Assembly (NCBI GenBank): GCA_009774145.1
Contig: VSND01000002.1
Coordinates: 20,999 to 84,998, forward strand
Direction: 5' to 3'
Origin: Lachnospiraceae bacterium
GTDB taxonomy: Bacteria; Bacillota; Clostridia; Lachnospirales; Lachnospiraceae
DNA: 64,000 bases
This document shows, piece after piece, positions 16,869 to 25,392 of the stretch. The translations under genes and the position numbers were made by a program. Within the stretch, counting starts at the first letter, position 1. Every line of letters starts with the position of its first letter. The notes under the pieces were generated by a model, which worked only from the letters and a program-made list of their open reading frames with translations, did not search any database and was not told the origin of the DNA.

Positions 16869-18185
16869 ATGGAACAGTTAAGCCTGTTTGATGACCGAAA
16901 GACAAACGCGCCTCTGGCAAGCCGTCTGCGCCCGGAGACGCTGGACGAATATGTGGGGCAGAAGCACCTGCTGGGCAGGGGGAAGATTCTGCGTCAGCTC
17001 ATTGACAGGGACCAGATTTCCTCCATGATCTTCTGGGGGCCGCCCGGCGTGGGCAAGACCACGCTGGCAAGGATCATCGCCGGGCGGACGCAGGCCTCCT
17101 TTGTGGAATTCAGCGCAGTGACCAGCGGGATTAAAGAGATCAAAGAAGTTATGGCGCAGGCAGAACAGAACCGGAGAATGGGACTTCGAACCCTTCTGTT
17201 TACAGATGAAATCCACCGGTTTAACAAGGCGCAGCAGGATGCCTTTCTGCCTTATGTGGAAAAAGGAAGCATCATTCTGGTGGGCGCAACCACAGAGAAT
17301 CCATCCTTCGAGATCAACTCCGCTCTGCTGTCCCGGTGCAAGGTATTTGTACTGAAGTCACTGGAAGAAGCAGATCTGTCCGAGCTCCTCTCCCATGCGC
17401 TCACGAGCCCGAAGGGATTCGGGCAGATGGACATTGCCATGGAAGAAGCCCATCTTGCGGCGATCGCCCGCTTTGCCAACGGGGATGCGAGAACGGCGCT
17501 GAATACTCTGGAAATGGCGGTGCTGAACGGAGAGATGGACGCATGCGGGAAGATCCATGTAAACGAAGAAGTCCTCTCCCAGTGCATGAACCGCCGTTCC
17601 CTGCTCTACGATAAAAACGGAGAGGAGCATTACAACCTGATCTCCGCGCTGCACAAGTCCATGCGGAACAGCGATCCGGATGCAGCCGTCTACTGGCTGT
17701 GCCGGATGCTGGACGGCGGGGAGGACCCTCTGTATATCGCCAGACGGCTCGTCCGGTTCGCCAGCGAGGACGTGGGAATGGCGGATCCTCAGGCGCTGCA
17801 GACCGCCGTCAGCGTCTATCAGGCCTGCCATTTTCTCGGAATGCCCGAGTGCGACGTCCATCTGACCCACGCCGTGGTCTGCCTGTCCATGGCGCCCAAA
17901 TCGAATGCGCTGTATATGGCCTGCGAAAGCTGCAAAAAAGACGTAAGGGAGCTTCCGGCAGAACCGGTCCCCCTCCAAATCTGCAATGCGCCGACCGGGC
18001 TTATGAAAGAACTGGACTATGGCCGGGGATATGTATATGCCCATGATACAGAGGAGAAGCTGTCCAGAATGAAATGCCTGCCAGAGAGTCTGGAAGGGCG
18101 CAGATATTACCTGCCCACCGAAGAAGGACAGGAAAAGAAGGTAAAAGAACAGCTGGAACGAATCCTTGCATGGAAAAAGGAATAA
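16869..18185 (+). CDS. rarA: Replication-associated recombination protein RarA (MgsA-type AAA+ ATPase)
   Basis: RarA is a clamp-loader-like tetrameric ATPase acting at stalled replication forks. Walker A is GPPGVGKTTLA near residue 58, Walker B LLFTDEIHRFNK near 110, sensor 1 GATTENPSFE near 142, and the C-terminal MgsA oligomerisation region contains MLDGGEDPLYIARRLVRFA. The AAAGGA site supports the ATG at 16869 (438 residues, usual length) over the longer frame from 16791, which would begin inside the promoter. It is divergent from the UbiA operon and is followed after 55 bases by the YyaL gene. Confidence 0.93.
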   Translation: MEQLSLFDDRKTNAPLASRLRPETLDEYVGQKHLLGRGKILRQLIDRDQISSMIFWGPPGVGKTTLARIIAGRTQASFVEFSAVTSGIKEIKEVMAQAEQNRRMGLRTLLFTDEIHRFNKAQQDAFLPYVEKGSIILVGATTENPSFEINSALLSRCKVFVLKSLEEADLSELLSHALTSPKGFGQMDIAMEEAHLAAIARFANGDARTALNTLEMAVLNGEMDACGKIHVNEEVLSQCMNRRSLLYDKNGEEHYNLISALHKSMRNSDPDAAVYWLCRMLDGGEDPLYIARRLVRFASEDVGMADPQALQTAVSVYQACHFLGMPECDVHLTHAVVCLSMAPKSNALYMACESCKKDVRELPAEPVPLQICNAPTGLMKELDYGRGYVYAHDTEEKLSRMKCLPESLEGRRYYLPTEEGQEKKVKEQLERILAWKKE

Positions 18186-18240
18186 AACTCCTCCGGCATG
18201 CCATACTAATCATACCATGAACGCCGGAAAGGAGTTCCCC

Positions 18241-20274
18241 ATGCCAAATCAGTTAAAAGACCAGAAATCTCCCTATCTTCTGCAGCACGCGGACAATCCC
18301 GTCAACTGGTATCCCTGGTGCAGCAGCGCCTTTGAAACCGCCGAAAAAGAGGATAAGCCCATTTTCTTAAGCATCGGCTATTCCACCTGCCACTGGTGCC
18401 ATGTAATGGCACACGAATCCTTTGAAGATGAAGAGGCAGCGCAGATCCTGAACCGTTCCTTTATCTGCATCAAGGTCGACCGGGAGGAACGGCCGGACGT
18501 GGACGCCGTCTACATGTCCGTCTGTCAGGCCATGACCGGCTCCGGAGGCTGGCCGCTGACCATCCTGATGGCTCCGGATCAAAAGCCCTTCTATGCAGGC
18601 ACCTATCTTCCAAAGCATTCCCGTTACGGGCATCCGGGACTTCTGGAACTGCTGGCACAGGTGGAACAGCTGTGGCAGAATCAGCGGGAAAAGCTGTATC
18701 ATACAGGAGAAGAAGTCCTCTCCTGGCTGCAGGCGCAGGAATCTCAAAAAGAAAACTCCGATGCAGAGCCTTCCCGGGAGCTTCTCCGGCGCGCTGCCTC
18801 TGAACTGTCGAAAAGCTTTGACTCTGCATGGGGCGGATTCGGGCAGGCCCCCAAATTTCCCATGCCCCACAACCTGACCTTTCTGATGCGCCATGCAGTT
18901 CTGGAGCAGGACAAACGGTCCATGCAGATCGCAGAACAGACACTGGAATGTATGGCAAAGGGCGGCATCTACGATCAGATCGGCGGCGGTTTTTCCCGGT
19001 ACTCCACGGACCGCCAGTGGCTGATTCCGCATTTTGAAAAGATGCTCTATGACAATGCGCTCCTGATCCATGCATATGCAGAGGCTTATCAGATCACCCA
19101 AAAACCGCTCTGTCTCTCTGTTGTCCGGGAAACCGTCTCCTACGTGCTGCGGGAACTGACCGATGAAGAAGGCGGATTTTTCTGCGGACAGGATGCGGAC
19201 AGCGACGGCGTCGAGGGAAAATATTATGCCCTGACTCCAGAAGAGGTCCGTTCTGTTCTGGGCACAAAGGACGCAGAGCAATTCTGCCGTTTTTTCAGCA
19301 TGACAGACAGGGGAAATTTTGAAGGAAAGAATATTCCGCATCTTCTGAAACAGAAGGAATGGAAGGATGCACGGATGAAGGCGCTGTGTGAAAAACTGTA
19401 TGATTATCGCCTTTCGCGCACTTCCCTGCATAAGGATGACAAGATTCTGACGGCATGGAACGGCCTGATGATCGCCGCACTGGCAAGAGCATCCCTTCTC
19501 TGCCGGGAACCTGCCTGGCTTGAAGCAGCCAGAAGGGCGCAGCGGTTTCTGGAAAATCGCCTGACGGATCATCACGGACGGCTGTATGTCCGGTACCGGG
19601 ACGGCGAAGCCGCAGGTACCGGAAATCTGGAAGATTACGCCTGTTACGGCTGGGCGCTTCTGGAGCTGTATCAGGCCACATGGAACGCCGATTATCTGGA
19701 AAAAGCCGTCCATATTGCCGGGCAGATGGTCCGGTGGTTCTCCGACCGGGAGCGCGGCGGATATTATCTGTATGCCAGCGATGCAGAAGCATTGCTGAGC
19801 CGCCCCAGAGAGAGCTGGGACGGCGCGCTCCCCTCCGGCAATGCTGTCGCGGCGCTGGTTTTCTCCCTTCTGTCAGAACTGACCGCAGAGGAATACTGGC
19901 GCAGGGAGCAGGAGCGTATCCTGCATTATCTTGCCGGAGAAGCAAAGGCATACCCGTCCGGGCACTGTTTCGCCCTGCTTTCCATGTGCCGCGTGCTCTA
20001 TCCGTCCTCGCAGCTGATCTGTGTATCCGCAAAGCAGAAAGTGCCGGAGGAGCTTACGGATTTTCTCTGCCGAAACTGTCTGCCGGGGCTGACGGTACTG
20101 TTCCTGAATCCCGAAAACCGGGAGCAGCTTGCCCGCATAGCTCCTTTTACCGCAGATTATCCGCTTCCGGACAGCGGCGCTGCCTTTTATCTGTGTCAGG
20201 GAAATACCTGCAGCGCCCGTACCGAAGATTTTCAGAGCCTGATGGCTCCGATGATCTCCTCCGCCGTCCGATAG
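18241..20274 (+). CDS. Thioredoxin-domain protein of the YyaL/SSP411 family (DUF255)
   Basis: The 677-residue protein starts with a thioredoxin-like domain (NQLKDQKSPYLLQHADNPV, then CHWC at about residues 47-50) followed by a large alpha/alpha toroid resembling N-acylglucosamine 2-epimerases (HFEKMLYDNALL, TAWNGLMIAALARA). Bacterial YyaL and mammalian spermatogenesis protein 20 share this architecture; the reaction is not known. An AAAGGAG site fixes the ATG at 18241; the longer frame overlaps the rarA end. It converges with the anti-sigma gene 16 bases downstream. Confidence 0.9.
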   Translation: MPNQLKDQKSPYLLQHADNPVNWYPWCSSAFETAEKEDKPIFLSIGYSTCHWCHVMAHESFEDEEAAQILNRSFICIKVDREERPDVDAVYMSVCQAMTGSGGWPLTILMAPDQKPFYAGTYLPKHSRYGHPGLLELLAQVEQLWQNQREKLYHTGEEVLSWLQAQESQKENSDAEPSRELLRRAASELSKSFDSAWGGFGQAPKFPMPHNLTFLMRHAVLEQDKRSMQIAEQTLECMAKGGIYDQIGGGFSRYSTDRQWLIPHFEKMLYDNALLIHAYAEAYQITQKPLCLSVVRETVSYVLRELTDEEGGFFCGQDADSDGVEGKYYALTPEEVRSVLGTKDAEQFCRFFSMTDRGNFEGKNIPHLLKQKEWKDARMKALCEKLYDYRLSRTSLHKDDKILTAWNGLMIAALARASLLCREPAWLEAARRAQRFLENRLTDHHGRLYVRYRDGEAAGTGNLEDYACYGWALLELYQATWNADYLEKAVHIAGQMVRWFSDRERGGYYLYASDAEALLSRPRESWDGALPSGNAVAALVFSLLSELTAEEYWRREQERILHYLAGEAKAYPSGHCFALLSMCRVLYPSSQLICVSAKQKVPEELTDFLCRNCLPGLTVLFLNPENREQLARIAPFTADYPLPDSGAAFYLCQGNTCSARTEDFQSLMAPMISSAVR

Positions 20275-20290
20275 CAGGCTTTTTGTTCCC

Positions 20291-21496
20291 CTAAAATACC
20301 ACTTCTGTCTGGAACACTGCCTTCCTGGGCAGATTCGGGTAATTGTTTCCCTTGCATTCATTCATGTAAGTAATCTCATCCACCACATATATATACACTT
20401 TGCTTACATCTCTGCCGGAGACGGAATAAATCTCTGCATATTCTGCCTGGGATTCCAGCGGTTTGCCCTCCGCATCACAGACTGCCACCATATAATCCGC
20501 TCTCTCCACTCCGTCCGGAACGACCAGATCTGCATACAGCTCATAAGCGGTCTTTGTGACGGTTCCGATCCCGATGCCGTCCTCGTTGGCGGCATTGATT
20601 TCTTTCCGGATGGTGCCCGCACGGTTCAGCTTTACATCCAGTGCAAAGTTCCAGCTGCCGGACAGATGTTCCCCTTCCGGATCGGCAAAAAGCTCCGTTA
20701 CATGCAGGGCATAGGAAAATTCATCCGGAAGCTCTGCATTATCGATCTCATTCCATTTTCCTTCCTCGTCAAGGATCCCCATATTCATCAGGTCCACCCG
20801 AATGATGCCTGCAAATGTATGGTCATCCACGAATTTTCCTTCTATACAATATGGGGAAGACGTACCTGCCGCCGGATCGCCTTTATAAATGCCCTTCCCG
20901 GATGCAGAAAAATCCGCCTCGGATGTGCTGTCCATATACAGACTGCTGTAGGAAACCGCCATCTCTGACTCCTCCGCCTCCTCATAAGAACCATAACGGG
21001 CGAAAGTCCGCAGATCTTTGCTGAAACCCTCCTCGGACTCAATGCCGACGGCCAGATACATGGCCATGCTCTCATAGTTACATTCTGAAATGGTAAAAGT
21101 AATCCCGTTATCTGTCTGTATATACGGACTGTTTACCGTGCCGTCTTCCTCCACGGCATCCGGCGTCACCAGCTGCACGGCGCCGTCCTCAAAATCCCCG
21201 GCAAAGCCGGAATCCTCTCCCACCGTCTGGAAAATGTTTCCGATAAACGGCAGCTTTGCCGCCAGCGCCGGATCAGCCACGCATACTGTCACACTCAGCA
21301 CCAGCGCTGCTGCTGCCGCGGACATGCCCATGATCAGCCTCTTTAGTCGGCTTCTCTGGCGCACATCCTTTTGCTTACGGCCTCCATTCCTGATCATCTG
21401 GTAAGCCTCCTGCATCTTTTCCTGAATAAGCGCCGACTCCTGAATCTCCATTTTCAATATTCTCTCATAATCTTTTTTCATATATCCCTGTCTCAT
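20291..21496 (-). CDS. Membrane anti-sigma factor with DUF4179-type ectodomain
   Basis: A 401-residue single-pass membrane protein: a basic cytoplasmic N-terminus (about 1-50) suited to binding a sigma factor, one transmembrane helix (about 56-76, LIMGMSAAAAALVLSVTVCV) and a 320-residue extracellular domain typical of DUF4179 proteins. The gene follows an ECF sigma gene on the same strand, the standard sigma/anti-sigma arrangement, so it probably holds that factor inactive until an envelope signal arrives. TAGGAGATGG precedes the ATG at 21496; the longer open frame to 21556 has no such site. An unusually long hairpin separates it from the sigma gene. Confidence 0.8.
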   Translation of the reverse strand: MRQGYMKKDYERILKMEIQESALIQEKMQEAYQMIRNGGRKQKDVRQRSRLKRLIMGMSAAAAALVLSVTVCVADPALAAKLPFIGNIFQTVGEDSGFAGDFEDGAVQLVTPDAVEEDGTVNSPYIQTDNGITFTISECNYESMAMYLAVGIESEEGFSKDLRTFARYGSYEEAEESEMAVSYSSLYMDSTSEADFSASGKGIYKGDPAAGTSSPYCIEGKFVDDHTFAGIIRVDLMNMGILDEEGKWNEIDNAELPDEFSYALHVTELFADPEGEHLSGSWNFALDVKLNRAGTIRKEINAANEDGIGIGTVTKTAYELYADLVVPDGVERADYMVAVCDAEGKPLESQAEYAEIYSVSGRDVSKVYIYVVDEITYMNECKGNNYPNLPRKAVFQTEVVF

Positions 21497-21519
21497 ATTC
21501 CATCTCCTATTAGAGTTCC

Positions 21520-21608
21520 GCATCTGCCCGAAGAATTCCCCTTTGTCTGGAAGCATTTTCAGACATATCCTTGTCTGAAAATCCTTCCGGGCTTTCTTCG
21601 GCAGATGC
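21520..21608. promoter_or_regulatory. Long imperfect hairpin between sigma and anti-sigma genes
   Basis: Three nested arms: GCATCTGCCCGAAGAA (21520-21535) with TTCTTCGGCAGATGC (21594-21608, one-base bulge), GGAAG/CTTCC, and a perfect 11-bp core ATTTTCAGACA (21555-21565) with TGTCTGAAAAT (21572-21582) around a 6-base loop. There is no U-run, so it is not a simple terminator. It could set the sigma to anti-sigma expression ratio or mRNA stability. Confidence 0.6.
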
Positions 21609-21641
21609 TGTTTCAGAGTTTTGCATCTGTCCAGCTATCGT

Positions 21642-22139
21642 TTATACTGCCTGAATCTCTACCCGCAGCTTCTTCTTTCCTCTGTGCAGGCGGCTTTTGA
21701 CCGTCGCTTCCTTCATATTCAGCATCTGCCCGATCTCTCTGGTCGTGAACTGCTCCCCATAATATAACAGGAAGATCATCCGGCTGTCTTCCGGAAGTGA
21801 ACGAAGCAGCTCATGAAATTCCACATCCGCTGTTCCTGAAACATCGCCGGCTGTCTCCGGCATTTCCTCCAACCCACAGTTTTTCTTATTCTGATTATAA
21901 AGCCGGTTGCAGTTATTCATAAGAATCCGTACCAGCCAGGTACGGAAATATTCCGGCTTCTTCAGTTCCCGGATATGTTCAAATGCGTCCAGAATCGTAT
22001 CCTGTATCACATCCGCCACGTCTTCTTCTCCCCGGAAATATCCATAAGCAACCTTCTGGAGCGTCATTTTATTCCGTTCGATCAATTCTATAAAGGCATC
22101 CGCATCACCCTGCTGCGCCTTTTTCACCAATATACCCAT
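21642..22139 (-). CDS. ECF-type RNA polymerase sigma factor
   Basis: A 165-residue sigma-70-family factor. Region 2 includes DVADVIQDTILDAFEHI (about 40-56) and YFRTWLVRILMNNC, and region 4 the helix-turn-helix YYGEQFTTREIGQMLNMKE near residue 128, followed by SRLHRGKKKL. It is close in layout to Bacillus SigV-type factors. The downstream membrane anti-sigma gene suggests control by cell-envelope conditions. AGGATAAAAGAG precedes the ATG. The neighbouring accessory island begins just upstream on the chromosome, but nothing shows that this factor controls it. Confidence 0.9.
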   Translation of the reverse strand: MGILVKKAQQGDADAFIELIERNKMTLQKVAYGYFRGEEDVADVIQDTILDAFEHIRELKKPEYFRTWLVRILMNNCNRLYNQNKKNCGLEEMPETAGDVSGTADVEFHELLRSLPEDSRMIFLLYYGEQFTTREIGQMLNMKEATVKSRLHRGKKKLRVEIQAV

Positions 22140-22299
22140 CTCTTTTATCCTCCACCTGGAAGCCCGGCCGGGGTCCCGTCTGTTCTGTTTACACTTATTA
22201 GATTATCATAACGCGCAATTCGATGCAGGAATATGAAAAAAATCGCACCCTTTTGTGCTGTCGGAAGATGGCAGATACGACTTCCCTGCCAACATGTAC

Positions 22300-22333
22300 A
22301 AAAGAGGGGCCGTTTCTGCTGAAACAGTCCCTC
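22300..22333 (-). terminator. Rho-independent terminator after the two unrecognised island genes
   Basis: On the minus strand GAGGGACTGTTTC pairs imperfectly with GAAACGGCCCCTC around AGCA, then TTTTGT. It lies 18 bases after the stop at 22352. Confidence 0.65.
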
Positions 22334-22351
22334 CTGAATCGTATTTACTTT

Positions 22352-24091
22352 TCAATTTTTGACCGGTCTCTGGGCTTTGGGCGGCAGACTGTCAAAAGCC
22401 CAGAGGAACATGTACGGATCCGGAATACCGGCGGGCTGCTCCCGATTAAACTCCCTGACCCGCGCGCGGGGGCTGTCTTCTCCGCGTTCGCAGTACCACA
22501 GGAACTCATTCAGGAGAATCTCGCAGCTTTTTCCCGCATTTTCATGAAAATTGGGTCGCATCCGGAACGCCCCCCGCACATCTCCGGGAAATTGCTCCAG
22601 ATGTGCTTCATCCAGGCGGGAATAGTCAAAGCAGAAGCGTTCTGGCGTCTTATCAAACTTCTCCTTTGCCGTCTTTGCCGTCTCATAAGCCTCTTTTGCG
22701 TCCTCGAAATCTTTTTTAAGTTTTCTCATGCGCTGCTCTTCTTTGGACGTCTTCGCACTTTCATAAGCGTTTCCTGCATCCTCGAAATCTTTTTTAAGTC
22801 TCATGCGGACGCGGCGTTCCAGCTTTTCTCCGGAACTCTTTGCGTTGATGTAAGCGTTTCTTGCGTCCTCAAAATCTTTTTTAAGCTCTTTCATGCGGAC
22901 GATGCGTTCCAGCTCTTCTCTGGATCTCCTCGCGTTATCATAAATGTTTTTTGCGATTTCATACGCCTTTTTCCGCTCCTCTTCCTCCTGACGATACAGC
23001 GCCTCGTATAACCCCTTCCCTGCCAGAAAAAAGACGCAGCCGCTGTACAGGTCCACCGCCAGCGGGATATTAAAGAACGTCTCTTCGTTCCCTTCCATGG
23101 CAGTTTGCAGCGCACGGATCTGGTCCAGATCCAGCATGCAGAATCCGGTGTGGTTCAGGCGCCAGCCATTGGGCGCAGCGGCGCCGCCCGGATCCTTTTT
23201 ACGGATCTCGTAGCCTCTGGAACTGCTGCAGTACGCCTCGAACAGCCTCATGGAAAAGTCCCGCTTCCTCCGGAGACCCGTTTTGAAAGGCTCCGCTTTC
23301 GCCTCCTCTCCGTCCTTTGGCTTGACCATGGGATATCCGCTGTCCTGCAGCCAGGTCTTGATCCTGATGTGAAGCGCCATCCGCTCCAGCCTGCTGGTCA
23401 GCCAGAGCAGATAGTCTGCCGGCTTTTCGCCTTTTTTGGTTCCGACCCTGCGTTTCAGGCCGCGCAGCCGGTCGGAAATCTCCGTCCCGCCTGCCTCATG
23501 CTCCCTGCGCAGTTTTTCCGCCAGATCCGCCAGGTCCCTCTTCAGCTGTGCCGTGGTGAACAGACTCTCACCCTCCGTACCTTTCTTTGTATCGCTCTTT
23601 CGCTCCCGGCAGCCCGGCTCAAACGTCTTCTTTTCATCCCGCAGGCCTGCCTGCAGCAGAGTACCCAGACAGTCGCGCTGATCCCACATGCTGGTATCCT
23701 TATAATAGATGTCGCGTGCCTCCAGATATTCCACCAGCCACAGGTAATAGTCCCTGTTCTCAACCAGTCCCGCCAGATACCCTGCGTCATTCAGCCAGAG
23801 CTCTTCCCAGAAATTCCTTCGGTTCCCCTTCGATGTCTTTTTCAGCAGTTTGTCTGCAGCCCGTCCTGGGTTCTTTTCCAGGACCCTGGCCAGCTTTTCC
23901 CTGATCCGGCGCCCGTCCTTTGGCCTCGGAATCCGCCTCAGCGAAAGTCCGGGAAAATGTTCTTCCAGAAGCCCGGATACGCTGTCCGCCCAAAAGTACC
24001 GGTACAGGAAGGACTGCTCCCCCTCATTCGTGTATTCGAGAATCAGATCGCGGTAGAAATTGTCACGGATCGTATTCACAGAGCTCTCCAT
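22352..24091 (-). CDS. Unrecognised 579-residue protein with tandem coiled-coil repeats
   Basis: I do not recognise this protein. It is highly charged and mostly helical. Residues about 395-490 contain three similar blocks of the form LKKDFEDAxxAYExAKxSxE, a coiled-coil repeat encoded by near-identical DNA. The N-terminal 150 residues are rich in aromatic residues (FYRDLILEYTNEGEQSF, DYYLWLVEYLEARDIYYKD). There is no signal peptide or membrane helix, so it is probably cytoplasmic. It overlaps the upstream 363-residue gene by 16 bases and has an AAGGGGA site, so the two are a coupled pair. The pair is divergent from the LRR gene and has a promoter next to the island palindrome. A structural or effector part of an accessory system is possible but not shown. 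Confidence 0.6.
   Translation of the reverse strand: MESSVNTIRDNFYRDLILEYTNEGEQSFLYRYFWADSVSGLLEEHFPGLSLRRIPRPKDGRRIREKLARVLEKNPGRAADKLLKKTSKGNRRNFWEELWLNDAGYLAGLVENRDYYLWLVEYLEARDIYYKDTSMWDQRDCLGTLLQAGLRDEKKTFEPGCRERKSDTKKGTEGESLFTTAQLKRDLADLAEKLRREHEAGGTEISDRLRGLKRRVGTKKGEKPADYLLWLTSRLERMALHIRIKTWLQDSGYPMVKPKDGEEAKAEPFKTGLRRKRDFSMRLFEAYCSSSRGYEIRKKDPGGAAAPNGWRLNHTGFCMLDLDQIRALQTAMEGNEETFFNIPLAVDLYSGCVFFLAGKGLYEALYRQEEEERKKAYEIAKNIYDNARRSREELERIVRMKELKKDFEDARNAYINAKSSGEKLERRVRMRLKKDFEDAGNAYESAKTSKEEQRMRKLKKDFEDAKEAYETAKTAKEKFDKTPERFCFDYSRLDEAHLEQFPGDVRGAFRMRPNFHENAGKSCEILLNEFLWYCERGEDSPRARVREFNREQPAGIPDPYMFLWAFDSLPPKAQRPVKN
22690..22960. repeat. Three imperfect tandem repeats of about 90 bp
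   Basis: CTTTTTTAAG with flanking cctcgaaatc-type sequence recurs three times inside the 579-residue gene, with GCG(T/A)CGTTCCAG-type boundaries. The repeats encode the LKKDFEDA coiled-coil blocks. Repeat number could vary. Confidence 0.55.
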
Positions 24092-25167
24092 TGCAATCCC
24101 CTTCCATAAGATCTCGCCTGCCGAAGGGGTCCTTCACAGATGCGGCTGTACACATCCAGTGCCTTGTCCGTATCCGCCAGGGGGGCAATCTTACGCTGGG
24201 CCAGATACAGATTTACAATGTCTTCCAGATCCTGGAAGAAATCCCTGGGAATCTCCGTTCCCGCCTCTTTAAAAAGCTCCACAAAGCGCCGGCAGGCCGA
24301 GCAGTACTCATCCAGACCCTCAAAACGCTGAACCAGCTGCAGCAGATACATGTTTCTTTCCTCCAGCTCTCTCTGCTGCTCGCACTCAGCTTCCCACCAT
24401 GCGGCGCGGTCCTCTTCATCCAGCTCATCCAGGGGGGTCCAGATATCGTCTTCCTCGAAGTCATAGAAGGCGTCGGCCATGCCGCCGTCATCGTCCTCAT
24501 AAAAAAGATCCTCATCGTCCATATCCGTCCCGTCCGCTTCCTCCAACTGTTCCGTCTCCTCAGGCTCCACTGCCCGGCTATAGAACTGCCGGTTCCCGGC
24601 TCTCAGATGCGGAGGGGTCAGGGCCCAGTCATCATCCAGATTCCTTACGCTCAGTTCCATAAAGGTAAGGTAATGGTTGATGGGAGAATACAGATGGAAG
24701 CCGAAGTGTTCGTCATAGCCCCCGTGCGGCTCGTTTTGGCTGGTCCCGTCCGGCCCATCCGTGATGCACCAGCTTCGGGAGAACCGTTTCGCCTGCTCCA
24801 GCAGAAAGGCGAAATCTGTCCGCTCCTTTTGCCCGCTGCCCCGGACACAGAAGTAGCCCTCCGGGCACAGGCTGCACCGCATGGTCAGATAAAGATACAG
24901 GCCGTACAGCTCCCGCCGCACCTGGAGATAAGACTTTGCCACGCACTTAAAAAACGGCTTCGACCGAAGCTTCTCTTCCCAGAGAGACAGCATTTCCTCC
25001 ACCAGACCGTGGAGCTTTTCCGGGCAGTACTCCCCCTTCCTGTCCGTGATCTCCCGCCGGTAAGAGTAGTCATAGCCTTTCATGCGGCGCATGAGCTCGT
25101 CCGCCGCCTCCTGCAGGCTCTGGAGATTTTTTTCATAGATTTCCAGCTTTTCCTTTGACAGTTCCAT
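24076..25167 (-). CDS. Unrecognised 363-residue protein with an acidic linker
   Basis: Not recognised. The N-terminal ~100 residues are helical and charged. A Cys/Gly-containing segment (MRCSLCPEGYFCVRGSG near 95-111) follows, then aromatic-rich HFGFHLYSPINHYLTFMEL near 155. A strongly acidic stretch (about 203-255: DGTDMDDEDLFYEDDDGG and beyond) leads to a helical C-terminus with CSACRRFVELF. No signal peptide or membrane segment. It is the first gene of a two-gene minus-strand unit with a good promoter and the island palindrome upstream, divergent from the LRR gene. GGAACGGTGAACATTT precedes the start, a modest ribosome site. The acidic linker and lack of an enzyme motif suggest a scaffold or binding protein, but that is a guess. 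Confidence 0.6.
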   Translation of the reverse strand: MELSKEKLEIYEKNLQSLQEAADELMRRMKGYDYSYRREITDRKGEYCPEKLHGLVEEMLSLWEEKLRSKPFFKCVAKSYLQVRRELYGLYLYLTMRCSLCPEGYFCVRGSGQKERTDFAFLLEQAKRFSRSWCITDGPDGTSQNEPHGGYDEHFGFHLYSPINHYLTFMELSVRNLDDDWALTPPHLRAGNRQFYSRAVEPEETEQLEEADGTDMDDEDLFYEDDDGGMADAFYDFEEDDIWTPLDELDEEDRAAWWEAECEQQRELEERNMYLLQLVQRFEGLDEYCSACRRFVELFKEAGTEIPRDFFQDLEDIVNLYLAQRKIAPLADTDKALDVYSRICEGPLRQARSYGRGLQWRAL

Positions 25168-25205
25168 AAATGTTCACCGTTCCTTTCCTGAAATAAGGGT
25201 GGCGC

Positions 25206-25221
25206 GCGGGATTTCTCCCGC
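25206..25221 (-). promoter_or_regulatory. 5'-leader hairpin with GNRA-type loop
   Basis: On the minus strand GCGGGA-GAAA-TCCCGC forms a compact 6-bp hairpin with a GAAA tetraloop in the leader of the 363/579-residue operon. Probably an RNA stability element. Confidence 0.4.
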
Positions 25222-25227
25222 ACAACT

Positions 25228-25256
25228 ATCCTAACATAATAATGGCGTCATGCCAA
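25228..25256 (-). promoter_or_regulatory. Promoter of the leftward island operon
   Basis: TTGGCA (25251-25256), a 17-base spacer and TAGGAT (25228-25233) on the minus strand, 60 bases upstream of the start at 25167. The island palindrome abuts its upstream side. Confidence 0.55.
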
Positions 25257-25259
25257 GAA

Positions 25260-25281
25260 ACAGTTTGTAAAATTTACAAAT
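25260..25281. promoter_or_regulatory. Island palindrome, copy 1
   Basis: TTTGTAA (25264-25270), AAT, TTACAAA (25274-25280), preceded by ACAG. It lies in the divergent region between the leftward operon and the LRR gene, immediately upstream of the leftward -35 box. The same palindrome recurs at 27120-27144 before clpP. Confidence 0.65.
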
Positions 25282-25392
25282 CAAAATTTCGTCAACCTCC
25301 ATAATATAACTGTGCAACGCACCGGAATCCGGCATAACAGTCGGAAAGATTCCATGCGAAATAAAAAAATCACGAAACCGGAGGCAGATAAT

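Noticed and set aside
23105..25158. Long plus-strand open frames of 334 and 412 codons over the two island genes
   Set aside because: They lie antisense to well-started genes, are Pro/Arg/Leu-rich as expected of reverse frames, and lack ribosome sites.
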